Shown: in pieces, positions 1-6,921 of the stretch
How the letters are laid out: every line of letters starts with the position of its first letter
How positions within the stretch are numbered: position 1 is the stretch's first letter
Assembly (NCBI RefSeq): GCF_029968095.1
Contig: NZ_JASCIR010000005.1
Span: forward strand, 186,001-250,000
Direction of reading: 5' to 3'
Source: Streptomyces solicavernae
Lineage (GTDB): Bacteria > Actinomycetota > Actinomycetes > Streptomycetales > Streptomycetaceae
DNA length: 64,000 bases
Program-made: the position numbers and the translations under genes
Notes under the pieces: generated by a model
Databases searched by the model: none
The model's input: only the letters and a program-made list of their open reading frames with translations
What the model was told of the DNA's origin: nothing

Positions 1-44
1 GCGAGTAAACCCGACAGCGCACTGACGAAGGGTCCACGGCGCAT
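1..44 (-). CDS. N-terminus of a host protein, cut by the window edge
   Basis: An ATG at 44-42 follows an AGGAG ribosome binding site at 50-54. The 14 visible residues begin MRRGPFVSALSGLL, basic then hydrophobic, which could be the start of a signal peptide. Codon 13 is TTA, the rare leucine codon read by the bldA tRNA in Streptomyces, so translation may depend on development. The gene lies downstream of the original hrdB 3' end, outside the integrated element. Function cannot be told from so little. Confidence 0.5.
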   Translation of the reverse strand, partial: MRRGPFVSALSGLL

Positions 45-159
45 ACGTTCTCCTGACACTGAGTTGCTCATTACTCGCTCAGCGTCGACCACTGACGCGC
101 GCTCCGCACCCGCGCGTGGATGCACACAAGGGGCGTGCGCGGACCGGCGGGTCACGCAC

Positions 160-193
160 AAGGGCCCGGACTCCTCACGGAATCCGGGCCCTT
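160..193 (-). terminator. Original hrdB terminator, stranded by the insertion
   Basis: An 11-bp perfect inverted repeat (160-170 with 183-193, 12-nt loop), GC-rich, lies just past the displaced hrdB tail (LRDYLD-stop read leftward from 237). It would have ended leftward hrdB transcripts before the element inserted. Confidence 0.65.
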
Positions 194-223
194 GCCTCGT
201 ACGAGCGGTCTGCGACCTAGTCG

Positions 224-237
224 AGGTAGTCGCGCAG
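224..237. other. attL core (left attachment site)
   Basis: The 14 bases AGGTAGTCGCGCAG are identical to 10693-10706. Similarity extends imperfectly to 214-223. Read leftward, the sequence encodes LRDYLD followed by TAG, the C-terminal hexapeptide of HrdB. This is therefore a leftover host hrdB 3' end, and it marks the left end of the integrated element. Confidence 0.85.
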
Positions 238-334
238 TATGGACGTGTGAGCGCTGTGCTCGATCGGCATCAATGCAGGTCGGCAGGAAGCGCAGGCCAC
301 GAAATATCTTGGCTTGAGATGAGTGGTGATCTCC

Positions 335-646
335 ATGGGACATCTCGAAGATCCGGGCACCTGGGTTGCCTCCGACGACGCCGACCGTTTCGTGGTCGAC
401 GCACAGTGGGAGTGTCAGGATCGCAACGACGAGCGCTCCGACTCGTCGGGCTGGGTCCTCATGGAAGCACCGGAGATCTTGGTAGCAAGGGAGGCCGGGG
501 GGGCAGTCGATTCGTACTCTCCGGAGGAAGCCCGGAAGCTCGCCGAGCGGCTCCTGGAAGCGGCCGACGAGGGTGAGCGGCGCTGGGCGGCGGCGGTCTC
601 CGCGCTCGACCACCCGAACTGGCTCACGCCGCTCACCAGCCAGTGA
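335..646 (+). CDS. Small acidic hypothetical protein
   Basis: The 103-residue product starts MGHLEDPGTW and has the acidic, Ala/Glu-rich C-terminal half typical of small Streptomyces proteins. I do not recognise the family. ATG 335 is preferred over the in-frame GTG at 323 because GGTG lies about 6-10 nt upstream, but the signal is weak. It is the first gene inside the left end of the element and converges with the leftward gene at 703-924. A strong bidirectional terminator separates them. Confidence 0.5.
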   Translation: MGHLEDPGTWVASDDADRFVVDAQWECQDRNDERSDSSGWVLMEAPEILVAREAGGAVDSYSPEEARKLAERLLEAADEGERRWAAAVSALDHPNWLTPLTSQ

Positions 647-651
647 TCTTG

Positions 652-691
652 AGAGCCCCGGAGTCGCATCGGCGGACGACTCCGGGGCTCT
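652..691. terminator. Bidirectional terminator between convergent genes
   Basis: A perfect 15-bp inverted repeat (652-666 with 677-691) with a 10-nt loop sits between the stops of the rightward gene ending at 646 and the leftward gene ending at 703. Confidence 0.8.
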
Positions 692-702
692 GTCGTGAGT
701 GG

Positions 703-924
703 TCACGCCCTGTCGTGCGCGCCACTGGCATGGGAGCGGATCTCCGAGGCGTGCCGTGCCGCGATCCTGATGTCGCCCTTCTCCCTCGCTTCGGTCATCT
801 GGTTGTGGTTGGCCGCGCACACCCCGCAGAGAGGCACTGGGACGCAATCGAGCAGCCAGGCCTCGAACCCGATCGGAAGCTCGATGACGGGCTCGGGGGT
901 GGTCTTGTGCTTCGTGGTAGCCAT
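703..924 (-). CDS. Small CxxC protein of unknown function
   Basis: The 73-residue protein starts at ATG 924 behind a GGGAG site about 6 nt upstream; longer forms are only open reading frame. It contains a CGVC pair followed by AANH, possibly a metal site, and a basic His/Arg-rich tail. It is divergent from the DUF6879 gene at 1104, with which it shares a 180-bp control region. Small proteins like this often accompany XRE/DUF5753 gene pairs in Streptomyces, but I cannot assign a function. Confidence 0.6.
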   Translation of the reverse strand: MATTKHKTTPEPVIELPIGFEAWLLDCVPVPLCGVCAANHNQMTEAREKGDIRIAARHASEIRSHASGAHDRA

Positions 925-986
925 CGGGGTCTCCCAGCTCTCTGCGGGCCTGTGAACGCGACCGTAGAAAGCGGGAGTTGGGGATG

Positions 987-1015
987 GCGGGAAGTATTCT
1001 CGAATATTCTCCCGC
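987..1015. promoter_or_regulatory. Candidate operator between divergent genes
   Basis: The heptamer TATTCTC occurs at 995-1001 and 1005-1011, exactly 10 bp apart. It overlaps the palindrome TATTC-tc-GAATA (995-1006) and lies between 6-bp GC arms (987-992, 1010-1015). One-turn spacing in a divergent intergenic region suggests a regulator site, perhaps for the XRE protein encoded at 1876-2733. This is inference only. Confidence 0.4.
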
Positions 1016-1103
1016 CGTGCCCCGGGATGCCTCGACATTCGCCTGCGATCACGGACACCCTTGTCTGGCCAGGGGCTACACGAGCGGCACGAGGGGTGAC
1101 TGC

Positions 1104-1856
1104 ATGGCACGCAGGCTGCGTTTCAACGGGACGGGCAGCGGAGGTACGGGGTGCCCGTCCGTCCATGAGGACATCGACAGCGGAGACGTGATCGTCCACG
1201 GTCCGCCGCTTACCGACCCCGAGGAGATCGCCCAGCTTCAGCACCTGTCCGAGGGGGAGACAGCGGTCGTCGTGCCGCGTGAGGTGCTGGTCGACTGGAC
1301 GCCCAAGGGCAAGACGCGCAAGGCGAAGATCATCGGCCTGGACCAGTTCGAGGAGCTGTTCCGGGTCTTCCAGCACACGGCCTGGCGCCTGGAGACACGC
1401 CGCCGCTATGCCAGCGACGAACAGACAGACACCTACCGCCAGTTCACCCAGACCGGCAACGTCGAGTGGGACCCGAACGACCCGTACTGCGAACTGATCC
1501 GATCTCGGATCGCCCAGGGCAAGCGGGTTGAGCGCGTACGGATCGTCGACAACCCGCCGACCACCGGGCAGCTCTACCTGCTCAACAACGCCGAGCGGAA
1601 CGCATCCCTGGGCGAGGACATTCGCATCCTCCCGCGTGCGGACGCCGACCGACTCCTGATCTCCTCCGGCCATCGCGACTGGTGGCTGTTCGACAGCCGG
1701 TTCGTGGCCACCCTGCGGTTCGATGACGACGACCAGCTCGTGGACGTGGAGTTGATCACGGAGCCGGCTGAGGTGGTCCGCTGCAACGTGACCCGGGATA
1801 CCGCATGGCATCACGCCGTCCCCTACCGGGAGTTCGCGGCAGGGCTGGGCGAGTAG
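1104..1856 (+). CDS. DUF6879-type protein
   Basis: The 250-residue protein starts at ATG 1104 with GAGGGG 7 nt upstream. The C-terminal two thirds (from about FEELFRVFQHTAWRLE) match the pattern of DUF6879 proteins, which are common in actinobacteria beside XRE/DUF5753 regulators. The N-terminal 70 residues are a separate short segment. The stop is 19 bp before the XRE gene, so the two are probably co-transcribed. The pairing suggests a regulator and partner, but the biochemical role of DUF6879 is unknown to me. Confidence 0.65.
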   Translation: MARRLRFNGTGSGGTGCPSVHEDIDSGDVIVHGPPLTDPEEIAQLQHLSEGETAVVVPREVLVDWTPKGKTRKAKIIGLDQFEELFRVFQHTAWRLETRRRYASDEQTDTYRQFTQTGNVEWDPNDPYCELIRSRIAQGKRVERVRIVDNPPTTGQLYLLNNAERNASLGEDIRILPRADADRLLISSGHRDWWLFDSRFVATLRFDDDDQLVDVELITEPAEVVRCNVTRDTAWHHAVPYREFAAGLGE

Positions 1857-1875
1857 GCAGGCAGATCGGGTACCG

Positions 1876-2733
1876 GTGAGCACGGACTACCAGAAGGCAC
1901 GCGCAGAGCTGGGGTGCAGGCTCCGCGAGCTGCGCGAGGAGAGCCCTCACGGCCGCCTCACCGGTACGCGCCTGGCCGAGCAGTTGGGCTGGCCGCAGTC
2001 GAAGATCAGCAAGCTGGAGAACGGCAAGCAGACCCCGACGGCCGACGACATCCGCGCCTGGGCCGACGCCACCGGGCAGCCCGATGTATTCCAGGAACTG
2101 CACGGCCGGTTGAAGGGCTTCGAAAGCCACATCCGCTCATGGCGGCGGCAACTCGCAGGCGGACATCGACCCGTGCAGGAGACCTGGAACGCGCTGGTCG
2201 ACGACTCCAACACCCTGACCGTGTGGGAGAACAACGCGGTCAACGGCCTGCTCCAAACCGCCGAGTACGCCCGGCACGTCTTCGAGGGATACGCGACACT
2301 CCAGAACTCGCCACGGGACGCGGACGACGCGGTCAGGGCCCGCATGAGGCGACAGGAGTGGCTGTACCAGCGGGGCAAGCAGTTGAACCTGCTGATGTGG
2401 GAGGGAGCGCTGCGGGCCCAGGTCTGCCCACGCCCCGTCATGGCCGCCCAGTTGGACCGCCTCCTGGGCGTTGTGGGCATGGATACAGTCCGCCTCGGGA
2501 TCGTGCCGCAGACGGGCTCCCTACAGCTCCCGCCCGGAAATCCCTTCTGGATCTTCGATGACCGGCTGGTCATCGCCGAGGACTGGCACGCCGAGCTATG
2601 GCTGGACGATGCCGACACTGTCGCGCTGTACAAGCGGGTCTGGGAGACCTTCAGTCGGTCGGCCGTATACGGCACGGACGCCCAGCAGGTCATCCACGAG
2701 GCGCGCCAGAAACTCGGCACGCCCGCTAGTTGA
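1876..2733 (+). CDS. XRE-family regulator with DUF5753 domain
   Basis: The 285-residue protein has an N-terminal helix-turn-helix (about residues 25-60; TRLAEQLGWPQSKISKLENG) followed by a DUF5753 ligand-like domain (about 100-280). This is the standard architecture of the large Streptomyces XRE family that acts with DUF397/DUF6879-type partners. The GTG start at 1876 has only a weak CGGG upstream and may rely on coupling to the preceding gene. It is the only recognisable DNA-binding regulator in the element besides the excisionase, so it may control the lysogenic state or be cargo. Confidence 0.8.
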   Translation: MSTDYQKARAELGCRLRELREESPHGRLTGTRLAEQLGWPQSKISKLENGKQTPTADDIRAWADATGQPDVFQELHGRLKGFESHIRSWRRQLAGGHRPVQETWNALVDDSNTLTVWENNAVNGLLQTAEYARHVFEGYATLQNSPRDADDAVRARMRRQEWLYQRGKQLNLLMWEGALRAQVCPRPVMAAQLDRLLGVVGMDTVRLGIVPQTGSLQLPPGNPFWIFDDRLVIAEDWHAELWLDDADTVALYKRVWETFSRSAVYGTDAQQVIHEARQKLGTPAS

Positions 2734-2942
2734 GCTGGTTCTTGCCCTGCGCCATGGCGTCGGTGAAGACCTCCACCCACTCATCCTTTGTGGATACCCA
2801 ATGTCACGCTGCGGATGCTGATGGACGAGATCAACACCCCCACAGCGTCGCTGACGCTGATGCGCGCTCTGCAGGCGGGCCCTGCGAGGCGGATGGCGGA
2901 ACTCGACGTGCCGACAGGACATTGAGGGCACATCGTGGCCCC
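2734..2942. other. Intergenic stretch with possible gene relics
   Basis: No complete gene is seen. On the minus strand, an open stretch ending at about 2733 reads STKDEWVEVFTDAMAQGKN and then QLN-stop, but it is closed upstream by a stop and lacks a start codon. On the plus strand a 40-codon run ends near 2923 (RMAELDVPTGH-stop). Both look protein-like and may be remnants of lost genes. Confidence 0.3.
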
Positions 2943-3200
2943 ATGACCGAGAACCGACCGGCAGTCGACGCAGCGCAGTTCGCAGAGCTGTGCCGAATCC
3001 TCGAAAGCGTCAACGAGCGCCCGCTGTCCGAATACATCGCAGACAAAGAGAAAGGATGGACAGCGGAAAGGACATTGAGGAACGAACATCGAGAGTGGGC
3101 ACTCTACATTCTCAGCGAGCTTGAATTGAGCATCCAGGCAGGCAGCGACCCTGGTAAATTCGTCAAGGCGATGGGAATTCCGTCCTCGACATTCACTTGA
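2943..3200 (+). CDS. Small hypothetical protein
   Basis: The predicted 85-residue protein starts MTENRPAVDAAQF and is rich in charged residues (KEKGWTAERTLRNEHREW). It looks helical and soluble. The ribosome site is poor (GAGGG lies about 18 nt upstream), so the start is uncertain. It ends 8 bp inside the convergent small gene at 3193-3450. No family is recognised. Confidence 0.45.
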   Translation: MTENRPAVDAAQFAELCRILESVNERPLSEYIADKEKGWTAERTLRNEHREWALYILSELELSIQAGSDPGKFVKAMGIPSSTFT

Positions 3201-3450
3201 GCGCCCGCCTGCATTCACGGCAACGACGAAAGCCTTCCGGAAGACTCCCCTTTCCACCCAGGCAAGGCCTCCCGCATCCCACGCAGGGAACGACGCCGGT
3301 TTTCCGGGGAGACATACCGTTGGCGCGAGCATTGGCGTACCAGTCGCGGTAAGTCCTGGCACGCCGGGCCCGCACACATTCGAGCTCCCGGCAGTATTTC
3401 TGACCCTTCCGTCCATCGAAAGACTTTCGACACTCGACGCATTGCATCAT
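3193..3450 (-). CDS. Small double zinc-ribbon-like protein
   Basis: The 84-85-residue basic protein has four cysteine clusters: CVEC near the N-terminus, CRELEC, CVGCGRPC in the middle and CRECRR near the C-terminus. This is consistent with two zinc-binding knuckles separated by an Arg-rich linker. GGAGGG precedes two adjacent in-frame ATGs (3450 and 3447). Such proteins are usual among phage and mobile-element regulators or nucleic-acid binders. The specific role is unknown. It precedes an AT-rich control region. Confidence 0.6.
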   Translation of the reverse strand: MMQCVECRKSFDGRKGQKYCRELECVRARRARTYRDWYANARANGMSPRKTGVVPCVGCGRPCLGGKGSLPEGFRRCRECRRALK

Positions 3451-3727
3451 GACACCCTCCGCATCTAGCTAATGCGCGACATTCGCATGAATATACGGTG
3501 CACTTGACCTGGGATTTTGCTCCATGGGCGAATATAGGGAGAGAAGCGATTCACAAGGGGCGGGGTCGTCCGGCAGTGCATAGAACGCGCCGGGGGTGCC
3601 CCCCTATCTGCATATCCATGCATGAAGTATGCATAGTGGCTATGCGAACAGACCCGCTTAAGGTATGGGTTTTATGCCCTCGCGAATTGTAGATATCGGC
3701 GACACGTGTTTGAATTGCAACGGCGAG
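3451..3727. other. AT-rich control-like region
   Basis: This stretch is much less GC-rich than the rest of the window and full of ATGC/GCAT palindromes (for example around 3611-3645). A 27-codon reading frame starts at ATG 3674 (MPSRIVDIGDTCLNCNGEQG) with AAGG 11 nt upstream and runs into the repeat array at 3728. It has a CLNC pair but may be fortuitous. No other gene is seen. Confidence 0.35.
3542..3567 (+). repeat. 26-bp direct repeat, copy 1
   Basis: It matches 8814-8839 at 23 of 26 positions, including 18 identical consecutive bases (TTCACAAGGGGCGGGGTC, 3550-3567). Both copies lie in noncoding parts of the element, in the same orientation, 5.3 kb apart. The role is unknown; packaging, recombination or regulatory sites are possible. 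Confidence 0.7.
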
Positions 3728-3857
3728 CAAGGGGATTCCTTACAAGGGATTCCTTAACCGCGAAGGCTTCACATGGCATCACAGATAAGGGATTCCTTAG
3801 CGCCTTGCGCAGAATAAGGGATTCCTTACAGTGAATTTCAAAAAAGGGATTTTTTGA
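3728..3857. repeat. Iteron-like array, TAAGGGATTCCTTA
   Basis: Four clear copies of the imperfect palindrome (cores near 3729, 3744, 3787, 3816) and a degenerate fifth (about 3844) occur in 130 bp. Core spacings are 15, 43, 29 and about 28 bp, close to multiples of 14.5 bp. Each copy has 5-bp arms TAAGG/CCTTA. Phased repeats in AT-rich DNA are typical of replication origins or multi-site operators. Confidence 0.7.
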
Positions 3858-3888
3858 AGTGTTTCCGAAAAGTGCCTTTCAGGAAACG

Positions 3889-4150
3889 TTACCAATTGCG
3901 CGATACCTTGCCATTGGCATTACCTCTGCCATTGCCTTGACCTCTACTACTGTTGCACGTTCTATGTGCTTCTCTCATGTTACTGATCTCTAGTGCTAGA
4001 TGAGGGTAGAGACTGAGAGGAAGTACATGGTCTACTGTCCATGACATGGCATGGGTAGGTGGTAGGTCCATATCTATAGGACCACTACACAACCAGTCTC
4101 TTCAGGCTCCGCGTCGGCAGGGGAGCGGGCAGGCCAGGCAACAGACGTTT
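3889..4150 (-). pseudogene. HNH endonuclease remnant (phage type)
   Basis: Reading leftward from 4101, the frame encodes GPIDMDLPPTHAMSWTVDHV, then DHVLPLS and, further on, NMREAHRTCNSSRG. This is the DH...N...H core of phage HNH nucleases that usually sit next to terminase genes. The N-terminal half is missing: an in-frame TGA at 4104-4102 precedes it, the first zinc CxxC is reduced to one cysteine, and a short cysteine-rich tract (CCLACPLPC) remains upstream in the same frame. It is probably inactive. Codon use is AT-rich compared with neighbours. Confidence 0.65.
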
Positions 4151-4307
4151 CCTCAGCTCTACTTCACTTCGGCTTCGAGCTGCCTTGTGTGTGGTTGGTT
4201 GAGCCCGCGAGTACAAGGCCGCGAAGTGATCCCTGTCCATAACCTCGGCCTGGGTCGGGTAACACCCGTCTTCACGGCTTCCGCCAATCCCACACGGGTC
4301 GGTCAGG

Positions 4308-4346
4308 GAACCGGGGTCCCGATGATGTCTCAAGGGGCCCCGGTTC
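4308..4346 (-). terminator. Terminator downstream of the capsid gene
   Basis: Arms 4308-4320 and 4334-4346 pair at 12 of 13 positions with a 13-nt loop, starting 10 bp past the capsid stop at 4356. Its right arm contains GGTTCGAA-like bases that resemble a tRNA T-arm, but no tRNA is present. Confidence 0.65.
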
Positions 4347-4355
4347 GAACGGGCG

Positions 4356-5561
4356 TTACGGGGTGACGCCGAGGATGCGCACCACCGACAGCGGGTTGGG
4401 TACCGCGACGTCGGCCCGCATGATGGCCCTCACTTCGGACTGGTCCGAGTTGAAGAGCCGCGAGTTGTCGACGTCGACGCGGGTGTCCTGCCGCAGCACG
4501 GCCAGGATCTCCGACGCCTGGTAGACGTACACCGACGACGCGTTGACGGCGGTGCCCTGGGTTTCCGCCACGGAGAGCTGAGACGACAGGTACACCGGCA
4601 CCCCGTAGATGGAACGTGACACCCCGTCGGTACCGGCCCCCGCATGCTCCTGAAGCAGCGGCTTGTTCGACCCGGTCGGGGCCTCCTTCAGCTTCGTCAG
4701 CGCCTTCCAAGTGCGGGGGTGCATGACGATGGCGGTGCCGTGCGCGTTGGCCTCCTCAAGGAGTCCGAGCGCGTCGGCGAACGGGTCGAGGTGCGTGAAC
4801 GCGCCGCCGTTGGTGCCCATGGAGAGGGTCTGGATTCCGGCGGTGTTCTTCAGGCCCCGGATCTCGGGTGCCGTGCCGGAGCCCTCGTAGAACCCGAGGT
4901 CGAGCTTCAGCGCCAGTGACCGGATCATCTGACGGGCGCTCACGTCGAGGACGGCGGGCACCGAGTCGGCGATGACCTCGTTGGAGAGGACCTGAAGCGC
5001 GGCCAGTTTCTTCGGGATCGCGTGGATCTCGTCGGCGGTCGCGTCGGTCGGCGTGATGACGGCGGCCTCGCTCGTCCATGCCGCGCCGGTATCGCCGGTT
5101 AGGCGCGGGATGACGAGTTCGTTCGCTTGAGTCGTCACGACGGTGAACCCGGACTGGAGCCCGACCGACTGTGCGGCGAGCCGGTCCCAGAACGTGTTGG
5201 CGTGCTGGACGGGCGTGAACGCGCCGCCGCCGGTGGTCCCGGAGGTGACCCAGCCCTTGGTCTGGACGCCGGCCCGGCGGATGCCCTCGGCGAGCCATTC
5301 GCCCGCCTTGTGGCCGTCCTTCGCGTACGGGGAGGTCCAGCCGCCGCCCTTGACGCTGCCGTTGCTGTTTGAGTCGTCGCTTCCGTCCTGACCGGAGGCG
5401 CGCACGGCGGCGTCGGCGATGGCCCTCTCACTGTCGTATTCGGCGACGAGACGGCGCATTTCGCGCTTGGCTTCGACGTCTAGAGCCTTGACGTCCACGC
5501 CGTACCGGTCCATGAACTTCTTTAGTTCGGTCTTCGCTGCTTCAAGTGCCGGGAATTGCAT
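4356..5561 (-). CDS. HK97-fold phage major capsid protein
   Basis: The 401-residue protein has the architecture of HK97-family capsid proteins. It begins with a charged helical N-terminal segment (about 1-55) that resembles the delta/scaffold domain, followed by a Gly/Ser/Asp linker (about 55-80). The shell domain carries family-typical runs such as AAWTSEAAVITPTDATADEI, then PKKLAALQVLSNEVIADS, and MHPRTWKALTKLKE in the A-domain. Family members are usually 300-420 residues. No prohead protease or portal gene is nearby. Strong terminators lie on both sides (5702-5739 upstream, 4308-4346 downstream), so it is a one-gene unit that needs its own promoter in 5562-5701. In capsid-forming satellites such a gene builds the shell that carries the satellite genome. 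Confidence 0.85.
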   Translation of the reverse strand: MQFPALEAAKTELKKFMDRYGVDVKALDVEAKREMRRLVAEYDSERAIADAAVRASGQDGSDDSNSNGSVKGGGWTSPYAKDGHKAGEWLAEGIRRAGVQTKGWVTSGTTGGGAFTPVQHANTFWDRLAAQSVGLQSGFTVVTTQANELVIPRLTGDTGAAWTSEAAVITPTDATADEIHAIPKKLAALQVLSNEVIADSVPAVLDVSARQMIRSLALKLDLGFYEGSGTAPEIRGLKNTAGIQTLSMGTNGGAFTHLDPFADALGLLEEANAHGTAIVMHPRTWKALTKLKEAPTGSNKPLLQEHAGAGTDGVSRSIYGVPVYLSSQLSVAETQGTAVNASSVYVYQASEILAVLRQDTRVDVDNSRLFNSDQSEVRAIMRADVAVPNPLSVVRILGVTP

Positions 5562-5701
5562 GACCGTTTGTCCTTTTCTGGAGTGCGTGTGTTGGTTCGC
5601 ATTCCGAGGACCGCCCAGTCATCGGCTGCGGCGATAGCCGCCCAGCTACCGGGGATTGAGGGTGTGGGGGTCTCGTGGGCCCTTGGCCGTCCAGCCGGGG
5701 C

Positions 5702-5739
5702 AGGCTGGGGGCCGTCGTGGTCGCGACGGCCCCCAGCCT
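5702..5739 (-). terminator. Very strong terminator isolating the capsid gene
   Basis: A perfect 16-bp stem (5702-5717 with 5724-5739) with a 6-nt loop stands between the leftward gene ending at 5809 and the capsid start at 5561. It should stop read-through from the rep operon into the capsid gene. Confidence 0.8.
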
Positions 5740-5808
5740 CACCATGAAGCGTTCCCAGCGCTCGAATTCGATAATACCGATTAGAGCGAGAGAACGGAAT
5801 AGGGCGGG

Positions 5809-6120
5809 TCACATTCCAGCGAGGGCGAATTCGCGGGCATAGGCGTCCCAGAGCCTCCATTCAGGCTGCCCTATTCCTTTGAGCCTTCGGGATTCGTGCG
5901 TGAATTGCTCCGACAGGGGCTTCTCCCACGCCGGAGAGATGTAGACGTCACTGCCAGCCTCCTTGCGGGCTTTCAAGACCTGTCGCCAATTCTTGACGTA
6001 CGCATCCACGCCTCGCGTGAAACGCGCCCAGTCGTCTTGTGTGAGCTGGTACCGCTTGAAGGCCGCGAGGACGAGTTCACCGGGGGCGGGTGCAGGAGGA
6101 AAGTCGGGGATCGTGGTCAT
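5809..6120 (-). CDS. Hypothetical 103-residue protein upstream of capsid
   Basis: It starts at ATG 6120 with AAGGAA about 6 nt upstream. The sequence is soluble and helical-looking, with many Trp, Lys and Glu residues (LTQDDWARFTRGVDAYVKNW). I do not recognise it. It is in the same direction as the rep operon and is the last gene before the strong terminator. A packaging, head-accessory or replication role could be imagined, but nothing in the sequence supports one specifically. Confidence 0.6.
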   Translation of the reverse strand: MTTIPDFPPAPAPGELVLAAFKRYQLTQDDWARFTRGVDAYVKNWRQVLKARKEAGSDVYISPAWEKPLSEQFTHESRRLKGIGQPEWRLWDAYAREFALAGM

Positions 6121-6438
6121 GGCGGTTCCTTTCGGGTTGGGGCGTCCAGCTTGAGGGCACCCAGAGGGGTGGTCTTGGAACGTTGGCAGTTGGAACAACG
6201 GCGTCCAGCCCTGCTATCGCAGGTCTGTCTGCCAGGTCGGTTTAACTGCCAGGGGAGATCTTTGCCTCGGGCGAGCGCCCAACAGCGACCACGCGGCGGA
6301 TGCCGGCGGGCTTCAGGGAGCCCTGAAGCCCAACCCCGGCCCCATTACCCTCGGCCACCCCCATTCGCCCCGCAGACGGGCGTACAGGGCCGTGGAGAGG
6401 GGTTTTCGCGGAATCACTCAGTACGCATTGGGGCGGCC
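6121..6438. other. Intergenic region with a perfect 24-bp palindrome
   Basis: The main feature is the inverted repeat 6308-6318 / 6321-6331 (11-bp arms, 2-nt centre). The loop is too short for a normal hairpin, so an operator or cruciform is more likely. A leftward 40-codon frame from ATG 6364 to 6242 (MGVAEGNGAGVGLQG) overlaps it and might be a very small gene. Nothing else is supported. Confidence 0.4.
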
Positions 6439-6624
6439 TCACCCTCGGCGGCGGTTCGGGCAGGCCGGAGCGTGGGAGCCGACGAGTTCGTACTCGTGGC
6501 ACCAGTTGCACTCCTCGGGCCTGGCTGTCGCCGGGTCCTCGAAGTCCGGCAGAGCGGCGGCAGCACTGGGCGGGTCGGCGTCCAGTTGGGCGACCAGCTC
6601 GGCGAGATCTATCTCCTCGCTCAT
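6439..6624 (-). CDS. 61-residue acidic protein with Cys/His tail
   Basis: ATG 6624 has AAAGGAAG 4 nt upstream. The N-terminal half is acidic (MSEEIDLAELVAQLDADPP). The C-terminal half has CNWCHEYELVGSHAPAC, a possible CxxC-H-C zinc site, then a basic tail NRRRG. No family is known to me. It follows the iteron-like array 6715-6917 in the leftward rep operon direction. Confidence 0.6.
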   Translation of the reverse strand: MSEEIDLAELVAQLDADPPSAAAALPDFEDPATARPEECNWCHEYELVGSHAPACPNRRRG

Positions 6625-6714
6625 GAGTCTTCCTTTCGATCCATCCACCCTCGTGTGCGGGCTCCGATAGCCCCCACGGGTGGGCGCGGTCCGCGTAGGG
6701 CCCACCCCGTAGGG

Positions 6715-6917
6715 GGACCAGGTGGACCACCCCGTCTGACCTGCGGTTTTGTCGAAAGTGGACCAGGAAAGTGGTCCACTTTAAGATCAACAGGCATCTG
6801 ACCTGCGGTTTTCTGTGGTGGACCACCTCTTGGACCAGGTGGACCACCCCTTGGCCGGCTAGTAACTACCCTTGAAACAAAGGTGAGTTGAGGTGGTCCA
6901 CCACCCTGACCTGGGCT
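6715..6917. repeat. Composite repeat array beside rep, candidate origin
   Basis: The palindromic core GGTGGACCACC or GGTGGTCCACC recurs at about 6720, 6817, 6839 and 6892. An 11-bp perfect inverted repeat is at 6755-6765/6772-6782 (AAAGTGGACCA). A second motif, CTGACCTGCGGTTTT, occurs at about 6737 and 6798 and in weaker form at about 6906. The array lies directly after the helicase gene (stop at 6922). Rep gene followed by iterons is the arrangement of satellite and plasmid origins. Confidence 0.7.
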
Positions 6918-6921
6918 TTTG

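Noticed and set aside
4334..4352. tRNA T-arm-like GGTTCGAA
   Set aside because: No acceptor or anticodon arms around it; it is the arm of the capsid terminator hairpin.
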